Part shown: piece by piece, positions 1 to 9,157 of the stretch
Layout: every line of letters starts with the position of its first letter
How positions within the stretch are numbered: the stretch's first letter is position 1
NCBI GenBank assembly: GCA_964390645.1
Contig: CAYMLL010000029.1
Span: 1 to 38,650, forward strand
Direction of reading: 5' to 3'
DNA from: CAYMLL01 sp964390645
GTDB taxonomy: Bacteria; Planctomycetota; UBA8108
DNA length: 38,650 bases
The notes under the pieces: model-generated
Seen by the model: only the letters and a program-made list of their open reading frames with translations
Told to the model about the DNA's origin: nothing
The model's database searches: none
Program-made: the position numbers and the translations under genes

Positions 1-660
1 TCGCACCCGCAGGACATGGAGGGCTGGCCCGAGTACTGGGAGCGCATGATCCCGATGCACTACGCAACGCACGTCGTCAGCCCGGTCCTGGGTCTCGTCG
101 ACGGCCGCGCGGAGTACGTCTCGTGCTTCGGTTCCGGTACCATCAACGACACCATCGCCGAGAAGTCCGGCAACGCTCGCGCTGTCGAGTCCTGCCACAT
201 CAAGGTGAAGGACTCGGACGTCAGCGCGCACATCTGGCGCTTCCTGTTCGACACCGCACGCCAGTATCGCGAGTCCTTCGATGTCTACGGCACGAGGAAG
301 AGCTTCGAGTGGCAGCTCGTGGAAGGTGAGAAGCCGGTCATCCACACCGCGAAGAAGCCGGAGCCCGAGATTCCCGAACGCGTCGAGGTGCCCGACTTCG
401 CGCACCGCCTCCCCGAGCCGATCCGGAAGTTCACGCAGTCGATCGAGGATGCGGATCACCTCTCCTTCGTGCAGGGCGGCGGTCACGGTGGCTCTCACCC
501 GCACATGTGCAACGAGATGCTGAGCGCGCTGAGCGAGGATCGCGACCCATGGCCGAACGCGGTCATCGCCGCGAACTGGACCTGCGTCGGCATCTGCGCA
601 CACGAGTCGACGAGGAAGGGCGGGGAAATCGTTCGCCTGCCGGACTTCACGCTCGCCTGA
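1..660 (+). CDS. Gfo/Idh/MocA-family oxidoreductase, 3' part
   Basis: The frame is open from the first base (it reads S-H-P-Q-D before the first Met), so the gene starts upstream of the window; about 219 C-terminal residues are visible. What is seen is the substrate-binding half of a Gfo/Idh/MocA NAD(P)-dependent oxidoreductase: beta-strand-rich sequence with a segment asking whether a glycan-like ligand is bound (VSCFGSG), a histidine/glycine-rich stretch (QGGGHGGSHPHM) and a typical C-terminal helix followed by a short strand (GGEIVRLPDF). The N-terminal Rossmann fold is outside the window, so cofactor motifs cannot be checked. Family members oxidise or reduce sugars, inositols and related polyols; many planctomycetes carry numerous paralogues next to sugar catabolic genes. 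The downstream secreted glycosidases fit that theme, but the exact substrate is unknown. It converges on the minus-strand gene at 684-1475 with only 23 bases between the stops. Confidence 0.8.
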   Translation, partial: SHPQDMEGWPEYWERMIPMHYATHVVSPVLGLVDGRAEYVSCFGSGTINDTIAEKSGNARAVESCHIKVKDSDVSAHIWRFLFDTARQYRESFDVYGTRKSFEWQLVEGEKPVIHTAKKPEPEIPERVEVPDFAHRLPEPIRKFTQSIEDADHLSFVQGGGHGGSHPHMCNEMLSALSEDRDPWPNAVIAANWTCVGICAHESTRKGGEIVRLPDFTLA

Positions 661-683
661 ACCGGCGCGACGCGACGCAGCCG

Positions 684-1475
684 TCACTCGGACGCCGACT
701 GAGGAGCTGCGTCTCCCGCCACGGCGCTCGGGTCGGGTCGTCGCAACCACTCGGGTAGCGCCCGGTAGGCGACCGCCTGCTTCTCGGTCAGTCCCTCGAG
801 GAACCGCGTATCGAGCCCCGCCTGGAGCTTCGCCCTCTCCTCGAGAAAACGCTCTCGCGACTCGGGGTCATCCGCGTCCAGGATCTCCCGCAACTCCGCG
901 AAGCGAAACTCGTAGTCGAGCAACACCTCGTTGTAGAAGTGCCTCTGGTCCACCTCGAAGGCGAGCTTCTCGGCGAGCGCGTTGACCTTGCGGTTGTACT
1001 TCCCGAAGGGACCCCGGGAGAGCCGCGCGGCACGCGCGACCTGCGCGCGGCGGGCTCCGCGAGACCCGGCGTCCTTCGGAGCCGCCGCGTCCACCGGCAG
1101 CTCGGCTTCCGCCCAAGGCTCCACCTTGACCCCGGAGACGGCGGCCTCGCGACGGCGGCGTCCCGGGCTCGCGTCGCTCCGTGGAGACGACTCCGTCACG
1201 CCCGGACCTCGAGACGTGTCTCGCCCGCTCCGGGACGATCGGCGCACGACCTCGCCGGTCTGCGATGACGCCGGCCTCGCGTCGCGCTCCTCGGCCCCGT
1301 CGACCCGCCGGGGCAGTACGCTCGGCGCCGCCTCCGGCGGGAAGCTCCGCGTCGACCCGTCGAGATCATCGACAGCCGGCGAGGATCCCTCGGGCCGCGC
1401 GAGAAGGACAACAACGTACACGATCAACCCGGCGAGAGCCGCGGCGACCAGGAGTCGCAGAGGCGTACGCGACAT
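684..1475 (-). CDS. Membrane-anchored protein of unknown function
   Basis: 263 residues. The start at 1475 is chosen because a GGAGG sequence (minus strand, 1487-1483) lies 7 bases upstream and because the following residues form a membrane anchor: M-S-R-T-P-L-R then a hydrophobic segment, roughly residues 8-27. The open frame extends further upstream but only as low-quality sequence. After the anchor come about 120 residues rich in Pro, Ser, Arg and Asp that look disordered, then a helical charged domain of about 100 residues (AEKLAFEVDQRHFYNEVLLD and onward, with many Glu/Arg pairs) ending in a phrase like EKQAVAYRALPEWLRR. The pattern suggests a periplasm-facing helical domain on a flexible stalk. 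I do not recognise the family. It is divergent from the glycosidase at 1546 with only 70 bases between starts. Confidence 0.6.
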   Translation of the reverse strand: MSRTPLRLLVAAALAGLIVYVVVLLARPEGSSPAVDDLDGSTRSFPPEAAPSVLPRRVDGAEERDARPASSQTGEVVRRSSRSGRDTSRGPGVTESSPRSDASPGRRRREAAVSGVKVEPWAEAELPVDAAAPKDAGSRGARRAQVARAARLSRGPFGKYNRKVNALAEKLAFEVDQRHFYNEVLLDYEFRFAELREILDADDPESRERFLEERAKLQAGLDTRFLEGLTEKQAVAYRALPEWLRRPDPSAVAGDAAPQSASE

Positions 1476-1545
1476 CCGATGACCTCCAGCCTTGCTGTCG
1501 AAATCCCGGGCGCGAGCTTCGTCACGGTTGCGCGACCAGGATAGA

Positions 1546-4098
1546 ATGCCCTCCATGATACCGGACCTCCAGTGCCCGTGCGCCGGTGCGGCCCTCCTCG
1601 TTGCCCTCCTCGCTCCGCTCCCGTCGGAGGCTGACCTCCTGCCGAAGCAGCCACTCCTGGATGCGCAAACCTTCTGGGACAACCGCGACTGGGACTGGTA
1701 TCGCGACAATATCCCGTTTCTGGAGACGCCGGATCCTTCGATCGACACGACCTATTACTACCGCTGGGAGGTGGTGACGAAGCACATGGTCTACGGATCC
1801 CCCGAGGACGGCTACTCGCTGACCGAGTTCATCGACCGTCCCGGATGGTCAGGAACCTACGGGGCGATCGTCTGCCCCGCGGGCCACCAGCTCTACGAAG
1901 TCCGCTGGCTGCGCACGCCGCGTCTCGCACGCGACTACGCACGCTACTGGTTCCGGACGCCCGGCGCGCAGCCACGGCGCTATTCCAGCTGGCTCGTCGA
2001 CGCGGTGTGGGCGGTGCAGCGCGTTCATCCGGACGACGGATTCACCGCCGGGCTGCTCGACGACGTTGTCCGCCATTACCGAGAGTGGGAGCGCTCGCAC
2101 TTCGTCCCCGGTGCCGGCATGTTCTGGCAGCACGGCATGGCGGACGGCATGGAGACGAGCATCACCAGTCGCCAGACGAAGAACTGGTTCTCGGGCGCGC
2201 CGGGCTTTCGCCCGACCCTCAACAGCTACCTCCACGCCGACGCGCGCGCTATCGCCAGGATCGCTCGGCTCGCGGGCAAGCCCGCTGTTGCCAGGGAGTA
2301 CGACGCCAAGGCCGCCCCCTTGAAGAAGCGCGTCGTCGAGAGCCTCAGGGATCCCGGACGCGAGTTCTTCTTCCACATGTTTCGCGACGACGAGGAGAAG
2401 GACGGCGACGTGGTCAAGGCCGGCACACTGACCTACCAGACGGGGAAGTTCGCCGGCAACGAGCACGGCCGCGAGCTCCTCGGCTACGTTCCGTGGCAGT
2501 TTCATCTGCCCGACGACCGTCACGGATCGGCGTGGCGGTTTCTCATGGACCCCGACTACTTCTTCGCACGCTTCGGGCCGACCGTCACCGAGCGACACGA
2601 CCCGCTCTTCTTGATCTCGCGAAGCTGCTGCGTCTGGAGTGGACAGTCCTGGCCCTTCGCCACCACCCAGACGCTCGCGGCGATGGCTAATCTTCTCAAC
2701 GATTACGACCAGGACTTCGTCGACCGTGCCGACTACCTGCGGCTTCTGAAGGTGTACGCGCGCACGCACCAGAAGGACGACCGGCCCTACATCGCCGAAG
2801 CCACCCATCCGGACAGCGGCTCGTGGGCCGGCCACGACCACTTCAACCACAGCGAGCACTACTTCCACTCGGCGTTCGTCGACCTCGTCATCACCGGGCT
2901 CATCGGCCTGCGTCCTCGCGACGACGACGTCCTGGAGGTCAACCCGCTGGCTCCCGGAAGCTGGGACTGGTTTGCGCTCGAGGACGTGCCCTACAAGGGC
3001 CACGACGTCACGATCGTCTGGGACCGCACCGGCCGGCGCTACGCACTCGGCGCAGGACTTCACCTCCTCGTCGATGGCAAGCGCCTCGCGTCGTCGACAC
3101 GTCTCGAGAAGATCGAGGTCGAGCTGCCCCCCGCGCCCTCGCACGAGAGCACGCCGGCGCCACCGATCAACTACGCGGTCAACAACAGCGGGCGCTACTT
3201 CCCGAAAGCGATCGCTTCATCCTCGAGCCCGTCAACGCCGGCGGCGCTCGTCAACGACGGCCAGTTCTGGTACCACGTCTCTCCTCCAAACCGCTGGACC
3301 GCCGGGGAGTCCGGAAGCGCCACCGACTGGTGCGGAATCGACTTCGGGGACGAGCGCCCACTGGAGACGGTGAAGCTCTATTTCCTCGACGACGAGGAGG
3401 GTGTCGTGCCACCGAGTAGCTACGAGCTCGAGCACGACGCCGGCAACGGCTGGACCCCGGTCCCCGGACAGACACAGGCTCTCGCATACCCCGAAGGAAG
3501 GCGCGCCAACACGGTACGCTTCCCGATGCTGCGAACGCGCAAGCTACGCGCGGTCTTCCGCCACGGACGCGAGGGCCGCACCGGCCTCAGCGAGCTCGAG
3601 GCCTGGGGACCGGGAGCGCCACCGATCGCCACGGCGCCTCCGCCGCGCGGCAACCTCGCAGTCAACACGAGAGGCGAGGGGTTCCCGAAGGCGAGCGCGT
3701 CGTGGACATCGCGATTCGACCGGGTCGGGATGGTCAACGACGGCCTCGTCTTTCTGCGACCGAGCCCGCACAACCGCTGGACGGCCTACGAGTCTGGCAG
3801 CGCGAGCGACTGGGTCGAGATCGACTTCGGCGCCCCGACGGATGCGGGACGCGTCGAGCTCCACATCTACGACGACCACGGCGGCGTGCGGGCACCCGAA
3901 TCCTACGACGTCCAGGTCCTGGTCGACGGGACATGGAAATCCGCCGGTGGACAGCTCCGGCGTCCGCAGAAGCCGGCCGGCGGCACCGTCAACACCGTCC
4001 GCTTTCGCCGCGCGACGACGAGAAAGCTGCGGGTCGTCTTCAAGCACCGAGGCCGGGCGCGGAGCGGCCTGAGCGAGATCGAGGTCTGGAAGGAATGA
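1546..4098 (+). CDS. Secreted MGH1-like glycoside hydrolase with two discoidin-like C-terminal domains
   Basis: 850 residues from the ATG at 1546; 1555 is an alternative. The next residues form a signal peptide (hydrophobic core ALLVALLAPLPSEA), so the protein is exported. Residues about 20-520 look like the (alpha/alpha)6-barrel fold of MGH1/GH63-like glycosidases: GMADGMETSITSR, SYLHADARAIARIARLAG, SGQSWPFATTQTLAAMANLL and HYFHSAFVDLVITGLIGL are the kind of helices lining that active site. From about residue 538 two repeats of roughly 150 residues follow. Each begins N-Y/L-A-V-N, passes through NRWTA.ESGSA.DW..IDFG and ends TRKLR.VF.H.....GLSE.E.W. They resemble F5/8-type C (discoidin) carbohydrate-binding modules and are clearly a tandem duplication. 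The stop overlaps the next start (ATGA), so translation of the two glycosidase genes is probably coupled. The substrate is unknown. Confidence 0.75.
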   Translation: MPSMIPDLQCPCAGAALLVALLAPLPSEADLLPKQPLLDAQTFWDNRDWDWYRDNIPFLETPDPSIDTTYYYRWEVVTKHMVYGSPEDGYSLTEFIDRPGWSGTYGAIVCPAGHQLYEVRWLRTPRLARDYARYWFRTPGAQPRRYSSWLVDAVWAVQRVHPDDGFTAGLLDDVVRHYREWERSHFVPGAGMFWQHGMADGMETSITSRQTKNWFSGAPGFRPTLNSYLHADARAIARIARLAGKPAVAREYDAKAAPLKKRVVESLRDPGREFFFHMFRDDEEKDGDVVKAGTLTYQTGKFAGNEHGRELLGYVPWQFHLPDDRHGSAWRFLMDPDYFFARFGPTVTERHDPLFLISRSCCVWSGQSWPFATTQTLAAMANLLNDYDQDFVDRADYLRLLKVYARTHQKDDRPYIAEATHPDSGSWAGHDHFNHSEHYFHSAFVDLVITGLIGLRPRDDDVLEVNPLAPGSWDWFALEDVPYKGHDVTIVWDRTGRRYALGAGLHLLVDGKRLASSTRLEKIEVELPPAPSHESTPAPPINYAVNNSGRYFPKAIASSSSPSTPAALVNDGQFWYHVSPPNRWTAGESGSATDWCGIDFGDERPLETVKLYFLDDEEGVVPPSSYELEHDAGNGWTPVPGQTQALAYPEGRRANTVRFPMLRTRKLRAVFRHGREGRTGLSELEAWGPGAPPIATAPPPRGNLAVNTRGEGFPKASASWTSRFDRVGMVNDGLVFLRPSPHNRWTAYESGSASDWVEIDFGAPTDAGRVELHIYDDHGGVRAPESYDVQVLVDGTWKSAGGQLRRPQKPAGGTVNTVRFRRATTRKLRVVFKHRGRARSGLSEIEVWKE

Positions 4099-6287
4099 CA
4101 CGCAAGGCGTGGATCCTCGTGATGACTGCCGCCTCCGGCTCGGGGTACGCCGACGGGAGGGAGCGACTCCACCGTGACTGGCTCATCGAACACCCGGGAA
4201 GCGACGCACGCGTGACCGTCTCTGCTTCGGGCCACGAGATCGTCCTCGCGAACGGTCTCATCCGACGCGTGTTTCGCGTCGTCCCGAACGCGGCCTGTGT
4301 CGCATTCGACGACCTGATGACCGACCGCGCGCTGCTTCGCTCCGTGCGACCCGAGGCGCGTCTGGTCATCGACGGCAAGGCCCACGATGTCGGCGGGCTT
4401 CTCGGTCAGCCCAACCACGCGTTCCTGCTTCCACGATGGCTCGACAGCCTGCGCTCCGACCCGAAGGCCTTCCGCTACACCGGTCACGAGGTCGGCAAGC
4501 CTCGCGCGCGCTTTGCGTGGAGACGGGTCCGTCATCACGCCCCGAACGCCAGGTGGCCACCGGCGGGTGTGTCGCTGCGGCTGGACTTCGACCCGCCCGA
4601 GGGAGCCGACGGGCTCGAGGGAGTCAACGTCTCGATCTGGTACGAGCTCTACGACGCCGTGCCCGTGCTCTCGAAGTGGATCACCGTGACGAACGGCTCG
4701 ACACGGCCCATCGAGATCGACCGATTCACGAGCGAGATCCTCGCCGTCGTCGAGCACGACAATCCGGTGGAGTATCGCGCCGGCGTCGAGCCCTTGCCGC
4801 CCTCTTCTCTCCACGTGGAGACGGACTACGCCTTCGGCGGCTTCACGCACCGCAACTCGACCCGGCACTCGGTACACTGGAAGCCGGACCCGCACTTCTC
4901 GACGCAGGTGAACTACCTGCGCAAGATGCCATGCCTCCTCGAGGTCGAGCCCTCGGTCGGTCCCGATCGGCTCATCCGGCCGGGCGACACGTTCGAGTCC
5001 TTTCGCGCGTTCGAGCTCGTGCACGACTCGAGCGAGCGCGAACGACGCGGTCTCGCCCTGCGACGCATGTACCGCACGATCGCCCCCTGGGTCACGGAGA
5101 ATCCGCTGATCTTCCACGTCGTCAGCTCCCGGTCGCAGATCGTCCGGCGCGCGATCGAGCAGGCCGCCGAATGCGGCTTCGAGATGGTGAGCCTGAGCTT
5201 CGGCAGCGGCCTCGACATGGAGAACGAGAGTGACGCGAACCGGGCGAAGTTCCGCGAGCTCGCCGACTACGCCAGATCGAAGGGCATCGAGCTCGGAGGC
5301 TACTCGCTGCTCTCGAGCCGACGCGTGAAGCCGGACAGCGACAACTGCATCAACGTGAAGACGGGCAAGCCGGGCGGTAGCACGCACGGATTCTGTCCCG
5401 CGCTCGCGTCGAGCTGGGGGCAGGACTACTTCCGCAAGTTGAGGCAGTTCTTCGAGTCGACAGGGTTCCGCCAGTTCACCCACGACGGGTCCTATCCGGG
5501 CGACTTCGACGCCGCCGCACGACCACCCCTGCAGCGTGGATACGACGACTCGCAGTGGACGCAATGGAAGATCATCACCGGCTTCTACGAGTTCCTGCGC
5601 GAGCGTGGAGCGTATCTGCGAGTCCCCGACTATTACTTCCTCTCCGGGGCGAACGAGTGCGGCATGGGCTACCGCGAGACGAACTGGTCACTGCCTCGCG
5701 CGCAGCAGCTGATTCACACGCGACAGAATATCTTCGACGGCACCTGGGAAAAGACCCCGTCGATGGGCTGGATGTTCGTTCCGTTGACGCAGTACCACGG
5801 CGGCGGCGCAGCAGCGACGATCGAGCCGCTGAGCGAGCATATCGATCACTATCGCCTGATGCTCCGCAGCAACCGCGCGATGGGAGTGCAGGCCGTCTAG
5901 CGAGGCACGAGGCTCCACGACTCCCCCGAAGTGCGCGACATGGTCCGCGAGGAGACCACCTGGTTCAAGAGCTACCGGGACATCCTCGAGAGCGACATGA
6001 TCCACGGACGGCGGGCGGACGGGCGCGGCCTCGACTGGATGCTTCACGTCAATCCCCGACTGGCCCTTCGCAAGGCGATGCTGGTCGTCTTCAACCCGAC
6101 GCGACGCGAAATCACGGGAACCCTTCGTCCCAGTCTCTACTATTCGGGCATACGTTCGAAGGCCCGGGTGGCGCAGCGAGCCGGCCCCTGGGAGGTTCGC
6201 GAGCTCGACCGTGACGAATCCCTGGAGATGCAGGTCACCCTCGGCCCGATGGGGACGACCTGGTACCTCTTCAGCGACGCGAGGTAA
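4095..6287 (+). pseudogene. Secreted alpha-galactosidase-like (GH-D clan-like) glycosidase interrupted by an in-frame TAG at 5898-5900
   Basis: The start at 4095 lies inside the ATGA overlap with the preceding glycosidase. The first residues (MTRKAWILVMTAASGSGYA) look like a signal peptide. About 270 residues of beta-sandwich follow (VLANGLIRRVFRVVPN..., WITVTNGSTRPIEIDRFTSE), then a TIM-barrel-like part with FHVVSSRSQ, FTHDGSYPGD and GYRETNWSLPR. These last two carry the acidic residues expected of retaining GH36/GH31-like enzymes; which ones are catalytic is inference. The frame stops at TAG 5898-5900 after residue 601, then continues without gap or frameshift for another 128 sense codons to TGA at 6287 (MVREETTWFKSYRDIL, DWMLHVNPRLALRKAM, MGTTWYLFSDA). 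That tail reads as the usual C-terminal beta domain of such enzymes. Full length would be 730 residues. Nonsense mutation, base-call error and stop readthrough are all possible. Confidence 0.65.
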
Positions 6288-6298
6288 GAGAAGACGCT

Positions 6299-6321
6299 GC
6301 CCGGCCGCTCGCGGGCCGGGC
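6299..6321 (+). terminator. GC-rich hairpin downstream of the glycosidase pair
   Basis: A perfect 8-bp stem, GCCCGGCC with GGCCGGGC, encloses a 7-base loop and begins 12 bases after the TGA at 6287. No T-run follows, so it is not a canonical intrinsic terminator, but its position right behind the operon end suggests a terminator-like or 3'-protecting role. The 156 bases after it up to the next start hold nothing else I can support. Confidence 0.4.
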
Positions 6322-6477
6322 CCTCGCCCACCCGCGGTTCATCGGCGAACAGGGGGAAATCTGCAAGACCTTGCGTCGCCTGAAGTGTTGACGATCATGG
6401 GAGGGACCGGGTTGTCGTCGTGACCTCACGGCCTTTCCCCGAAGATGCTCGCGAGTCCTCTGATTCGGAGTTCCAGA

Positions 6478-9147
6478 ATGAGAACCGCCCCCGTTCCGAG
6501 CCTCCTCTCGACCGCCCTCCTCATCGGCCTTTGCGGGCCGGACCGCATCGATGCCGGACCGCCGCGACCGAAGCCCCCCAGCGAGCGCTTTCTCGCCGAC
6601 GGCGAGGAGGTCCCGAGCTTCCGTCGCCACGTCGTACCTCTCCTCGGCCGGCGGGGCTGCAGCGGTCGAGCCTGCCACGGCTCGTTCAAAGGCCAGGGCG
6701 GCTTCCGGCTGTCACTCTTCGGCTACGACTTCACCGCAGACCACGAGGCGCTGACCGGGGGCGACGAGGCGCGCGTTGACGTCAGCGAGCCCGACGCGAG
6801 CCTCGTCCTCCTCAAGCCGACGATGAAGAAGAAGCACCGCGGCGAGAAGCGCCTCGACGAGGGCTCGTGGCAGTACCATGTGGTGCGCAAGTGGATCGCC
6901 GCTGGTGGCGTCGACGACAGCGAGCAGGTCGGCGAGATCGAGCGACTCGAGGTCCTGCCGTCCGAGGTCATCTTCGAGAAGCCAGGTGGCGAGATCCAGC
7001 TGCGCGTGCTCGCCCACTGGACGAACGGCGATGTCGAGGACGTCACCGAGCTGACGCGCTTCCGCACCAACGACGAGGGCATCGCGAAGGTCTCGGGCTC
7101 GGGGCTCGTGAAGGCGATCCGCCCCGGAGACAGTCACGTCGTCGCGCTCTACGACAACGGCGTGCTCCCCGTGCCGGTGCTCCTGCCGCTCTCGGATCGA
7201 ACCGGCGACCGCTATCCGGACATCGAGACACCGACGAGAATCGACGAGCTGATCGCCGTCAAGCATCGCAAGATGGGCATCATCCCGTCGGAGCTCGCGA
7301 CCGACACCGAGTTCCTTCGCCGCATCTCCGTCGATCTCTGCGGCTCGATGCCGACCCCGGAGGAGATCGAGGAGTTCATCGCCGATACGGCGACTGACAA
7401 GCGCGCTCGCAAGGTCGAGGAGCTGCTCGCCTCGCCGAGGTACGCCGCGTGGTGGACGACGCGTCTCTGTGATATCACCGGCAACAGCTCGCGTCAGATC
7501 GGCGAGAAGATGTTCCGCGAGGAGATATCGCGACAGTGGTACGACTGGATCTACCGCCGCGTTGCGAACAACGTCTCGTACGACAGGATCGTCGCCGGCA
7601 TCGTCCTCGCCTCGAGCCGTGAGAGCGGCCAGAGCTACGAGGACTACGTGACGCAGATGAGCTCCTACTTCCGCGACGACAGTCCCGCGGAGTTCGCGGC
7701 GCGCGAGGACATGCCGCACTACTGGGCGAGGCGCAACTTCCGCAAGCCCGAGGAGAAGGCGCTCGGCTTCAGCTACGCTTTCCTCGGCGTGCGCCTCCAG
7801 TGCGCACAATGCCACAAGCACCCCTTCGATCAGTGGAGCAAGAAGGATTTTCGCCATTTCCAGGCCTTCTTCGACCCGGTGCGCTACGGCAACGAGCCGG
7901 GGTCCAAGAGCGAATACAAGGCGCTGATGACATCCCTCGAGGATTCACTCGGCACTTTCGAGGGCAAGGACGCGAAGAAGAACAAGAAGAAGAAGCTGCG
8001 TGACTTGATGACGACGCGCGTCAAGGACGGCAAACCGATCCCCTGGGGCGAGGTGTTCATCCGGAAGCTCCGGCAGCCGGACCCGAAGAAGAGCAAGAGG
8101 CGCAAGAAGAAGAAGAACCCGCGCTACGACGGACGCGTGATCACGCCGAAAATCCTCGGCGGGGAGGAGATCCTCGCCGAACGCTACGACGACCCGCGCG
8201 AACCTTTGATGGAGTGGCTGCGAGAGCCCCGCAATCCCTACTTCGCCCGCGCCTTCGTCAACCGCGTCTGGGCGAGCTACTTTGGCCGCGGCATCGTCGA
8301 GCCGGCCGACGACATGAACCTCGCGAATCCTCCGAGCAACAAGGCGCTCCTCGAGCACCTCGAACGCGGCTTCGTCGAGCGCGGCTTCGACATGAAGTGG
8401 GTCCATCGCACGATCGTCTCGAGCAACGCCTATCAGCGCAGCTGGAGGCCGAACGAGTCGAATCAACTCGACGAGCGCAACTTCAGCCGTCGCGTGCTTC
8501 GCCGTCTGCCCGCAGAGGTCACATGGGACGCGCTCACGCAGGCAACCGTGTCACCGACACGCCTCGCGTCAACACGCGACAGTATCGAGGAGAGAGCGAT
8601 CGGCCCGACGAGTGGAGGCTACCAGAAGGGCAGCAGGAGCGGTCGCGGCAAGGCCTACGCGCTCGGCCTCTTCGGCAAGCCTGCTCGCGAGACGACCTGC
8701 GACTGCGAGCGTTCAGCCGCACCGACGCTCTTGCAGACCATCTTCACGCGCAACGATCGCGAGCTCTGGGCGCTGATCGACGCTCCCGGCGGATGGATCG
8801 ATGAGCTGAAGACGACCGAGCTCGGTCGCCGCAAGACCGTGCGCGAGAAGGCGCGACGCGAAAAGAGGAGAAAGGGCAAGAGCGCGGGAGGGGACCGGAC
8901 CGCGAAGGGCGCCAGGAAGTCCCGCGGACCCGGGAAAGGAGAGCGCGCCCGGAAGGTGCCGGCGAAGCTGCCCCCGACCGACTCGCTGATCACGCGCGTG
9001 TTCCTGCGCACCGTCTGCCGACCGCCGAGCGCCGAAGAGCTCGATCGTGCCCGGGCCGATGTCGCGAGCTCCGGAAGCGTCTCTTCGGGCATCCGCGACC
9101 TTCTCTGGGTGCTGCTCAACACCAAGGAATTCATCGTTCATCACTGA
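6478..9147 (+). CDS. DUF1549/DUF1553 protein with cytochrome-like motifs and a BIG2-like domain
   Basis: 889 residues. The ATG at 6478 is preferred over 6445 because GGAG (6467-6470) sits 7 bases upstream and a signal peptide follows directly. Order of parts: signal peptide (about 1-26); a planctomycete cytochrome-like region with the C61-x4-C-H motif CSGRACHG followed by GGFRLSLFGYDF; a bacterial Ig-like (BIG2-like) domain about 160-240; DUF1549 from about 250 (FLRRISVDLCGSMPTPEEI, SPRYAAWW); a second motif C442-A-Q-C-H-K-H-P-F-D-QW; and DUF1553 from about 560 (RNPYFARAFVNRVWASYFGRG, SNAYQRSW). Family members are secreted, abundant in planctomycetes and nearly always paired with DUF1501 proteins, as here. 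Their reaction is not established; a redox or polysaccharide-related role is often proposed. Lys/Arg-rich inserts are present near 7969-8005, 8086-8120 and 8836-8970. Confidence 0.9.
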   Translation: MRTAPVPSLLSTALLIGLCGPDRIDAGPPRPKPPSERFLADGEEVPSFRRHVVPLLGRRGCSGRACHGSFKGQGGFRLSLFGYDFTADHEALTGGDEARVDVSEPDASLVLLKPTMKKKHRGEKRLDEGSWQYHVVRKWIAAGGVDDSEQVGEIERLEVLPSEVIFEKPGGEIQLRVLAHWTNGDVEDVTELTRFRTNDEGIAKVSGSGLVKAIRPGDSHVVALYDNGVLPVPVLLPLSDRTGDRYPDIETPTRIDELIAVKHRKMGIIPSELATDTEFLRRISVDLCGSMPTPEEIEEFIADTATDKRARKVEELLASPRYAAWWTTRLCDITGNSSRQIGEKMFREEISRQWYDWIYRRVANNVSYDRIVAGIVLASSRESGQSYEDYVTQMSSYFRDDSPAEFAAREDMPHYWARRNFRKPEEKALGFSYAFLGVRLQCAQCHKHPFDQWSKKDFRHFQAFFDPVRYGNEPGSKSEYKALMTSLEDSLGTFEGKDAKKNKKKKLRDLMTTRVKDGKPIPWGEVFIRKLRQPDPKKSKRRKKKKNPRYDGRVITPKILGGEEILAERYDDPREPLMEWLREPRNPYFARAFVNRVWASYFGRGIVEPADDMNLANPPSNKALLEHLERGFVERGFDMKWVHRTIVSSNAYQRSWRPNESNQLDERNFSRRVLRRLPAEVTWDALTQATVSPTRLASTRDSIEERAIGPTSGGYQKGSRSGRGKAYALGLFGKPARETTCDCERSAAPTLLQTIFTRNDRELWALIDAPGGWIDELKTTELGRRKTVREKARREKRRKGKSAGGDRTAKGARKSRGPGKGERARKVPAKLPPTDSLITRVFLRTVCRPPSAEELDRARADVASSGSVSSGIRDLLWVLLNTKEFIVHH

Positions 9148-9157
9148 GGCACGAGCC

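Noticed and set aside
1542..1547. TAGAAT overlapping the start codon at 1546, suggesting a leaderless transcript starting at the ATG at 1555
   Set aside because: No acceptable -35 at 16-18 bases upstream; a single hexamer is too common to count.
3702..4094. Upstream extension of the alpha-galactosidase-like frame into the preceding gene
   Set aside because: Overlaps 390 bases of the conserved second discoidin-like module in another frame; the signal peptide after ATG 4095 sets the start.
6388..6393. TTGACG as a -35 element before the DUF1549/DUF1553 gene
   Set aside because: No -10-like hexamer at the right distance; the matching position reads GTTGTC.
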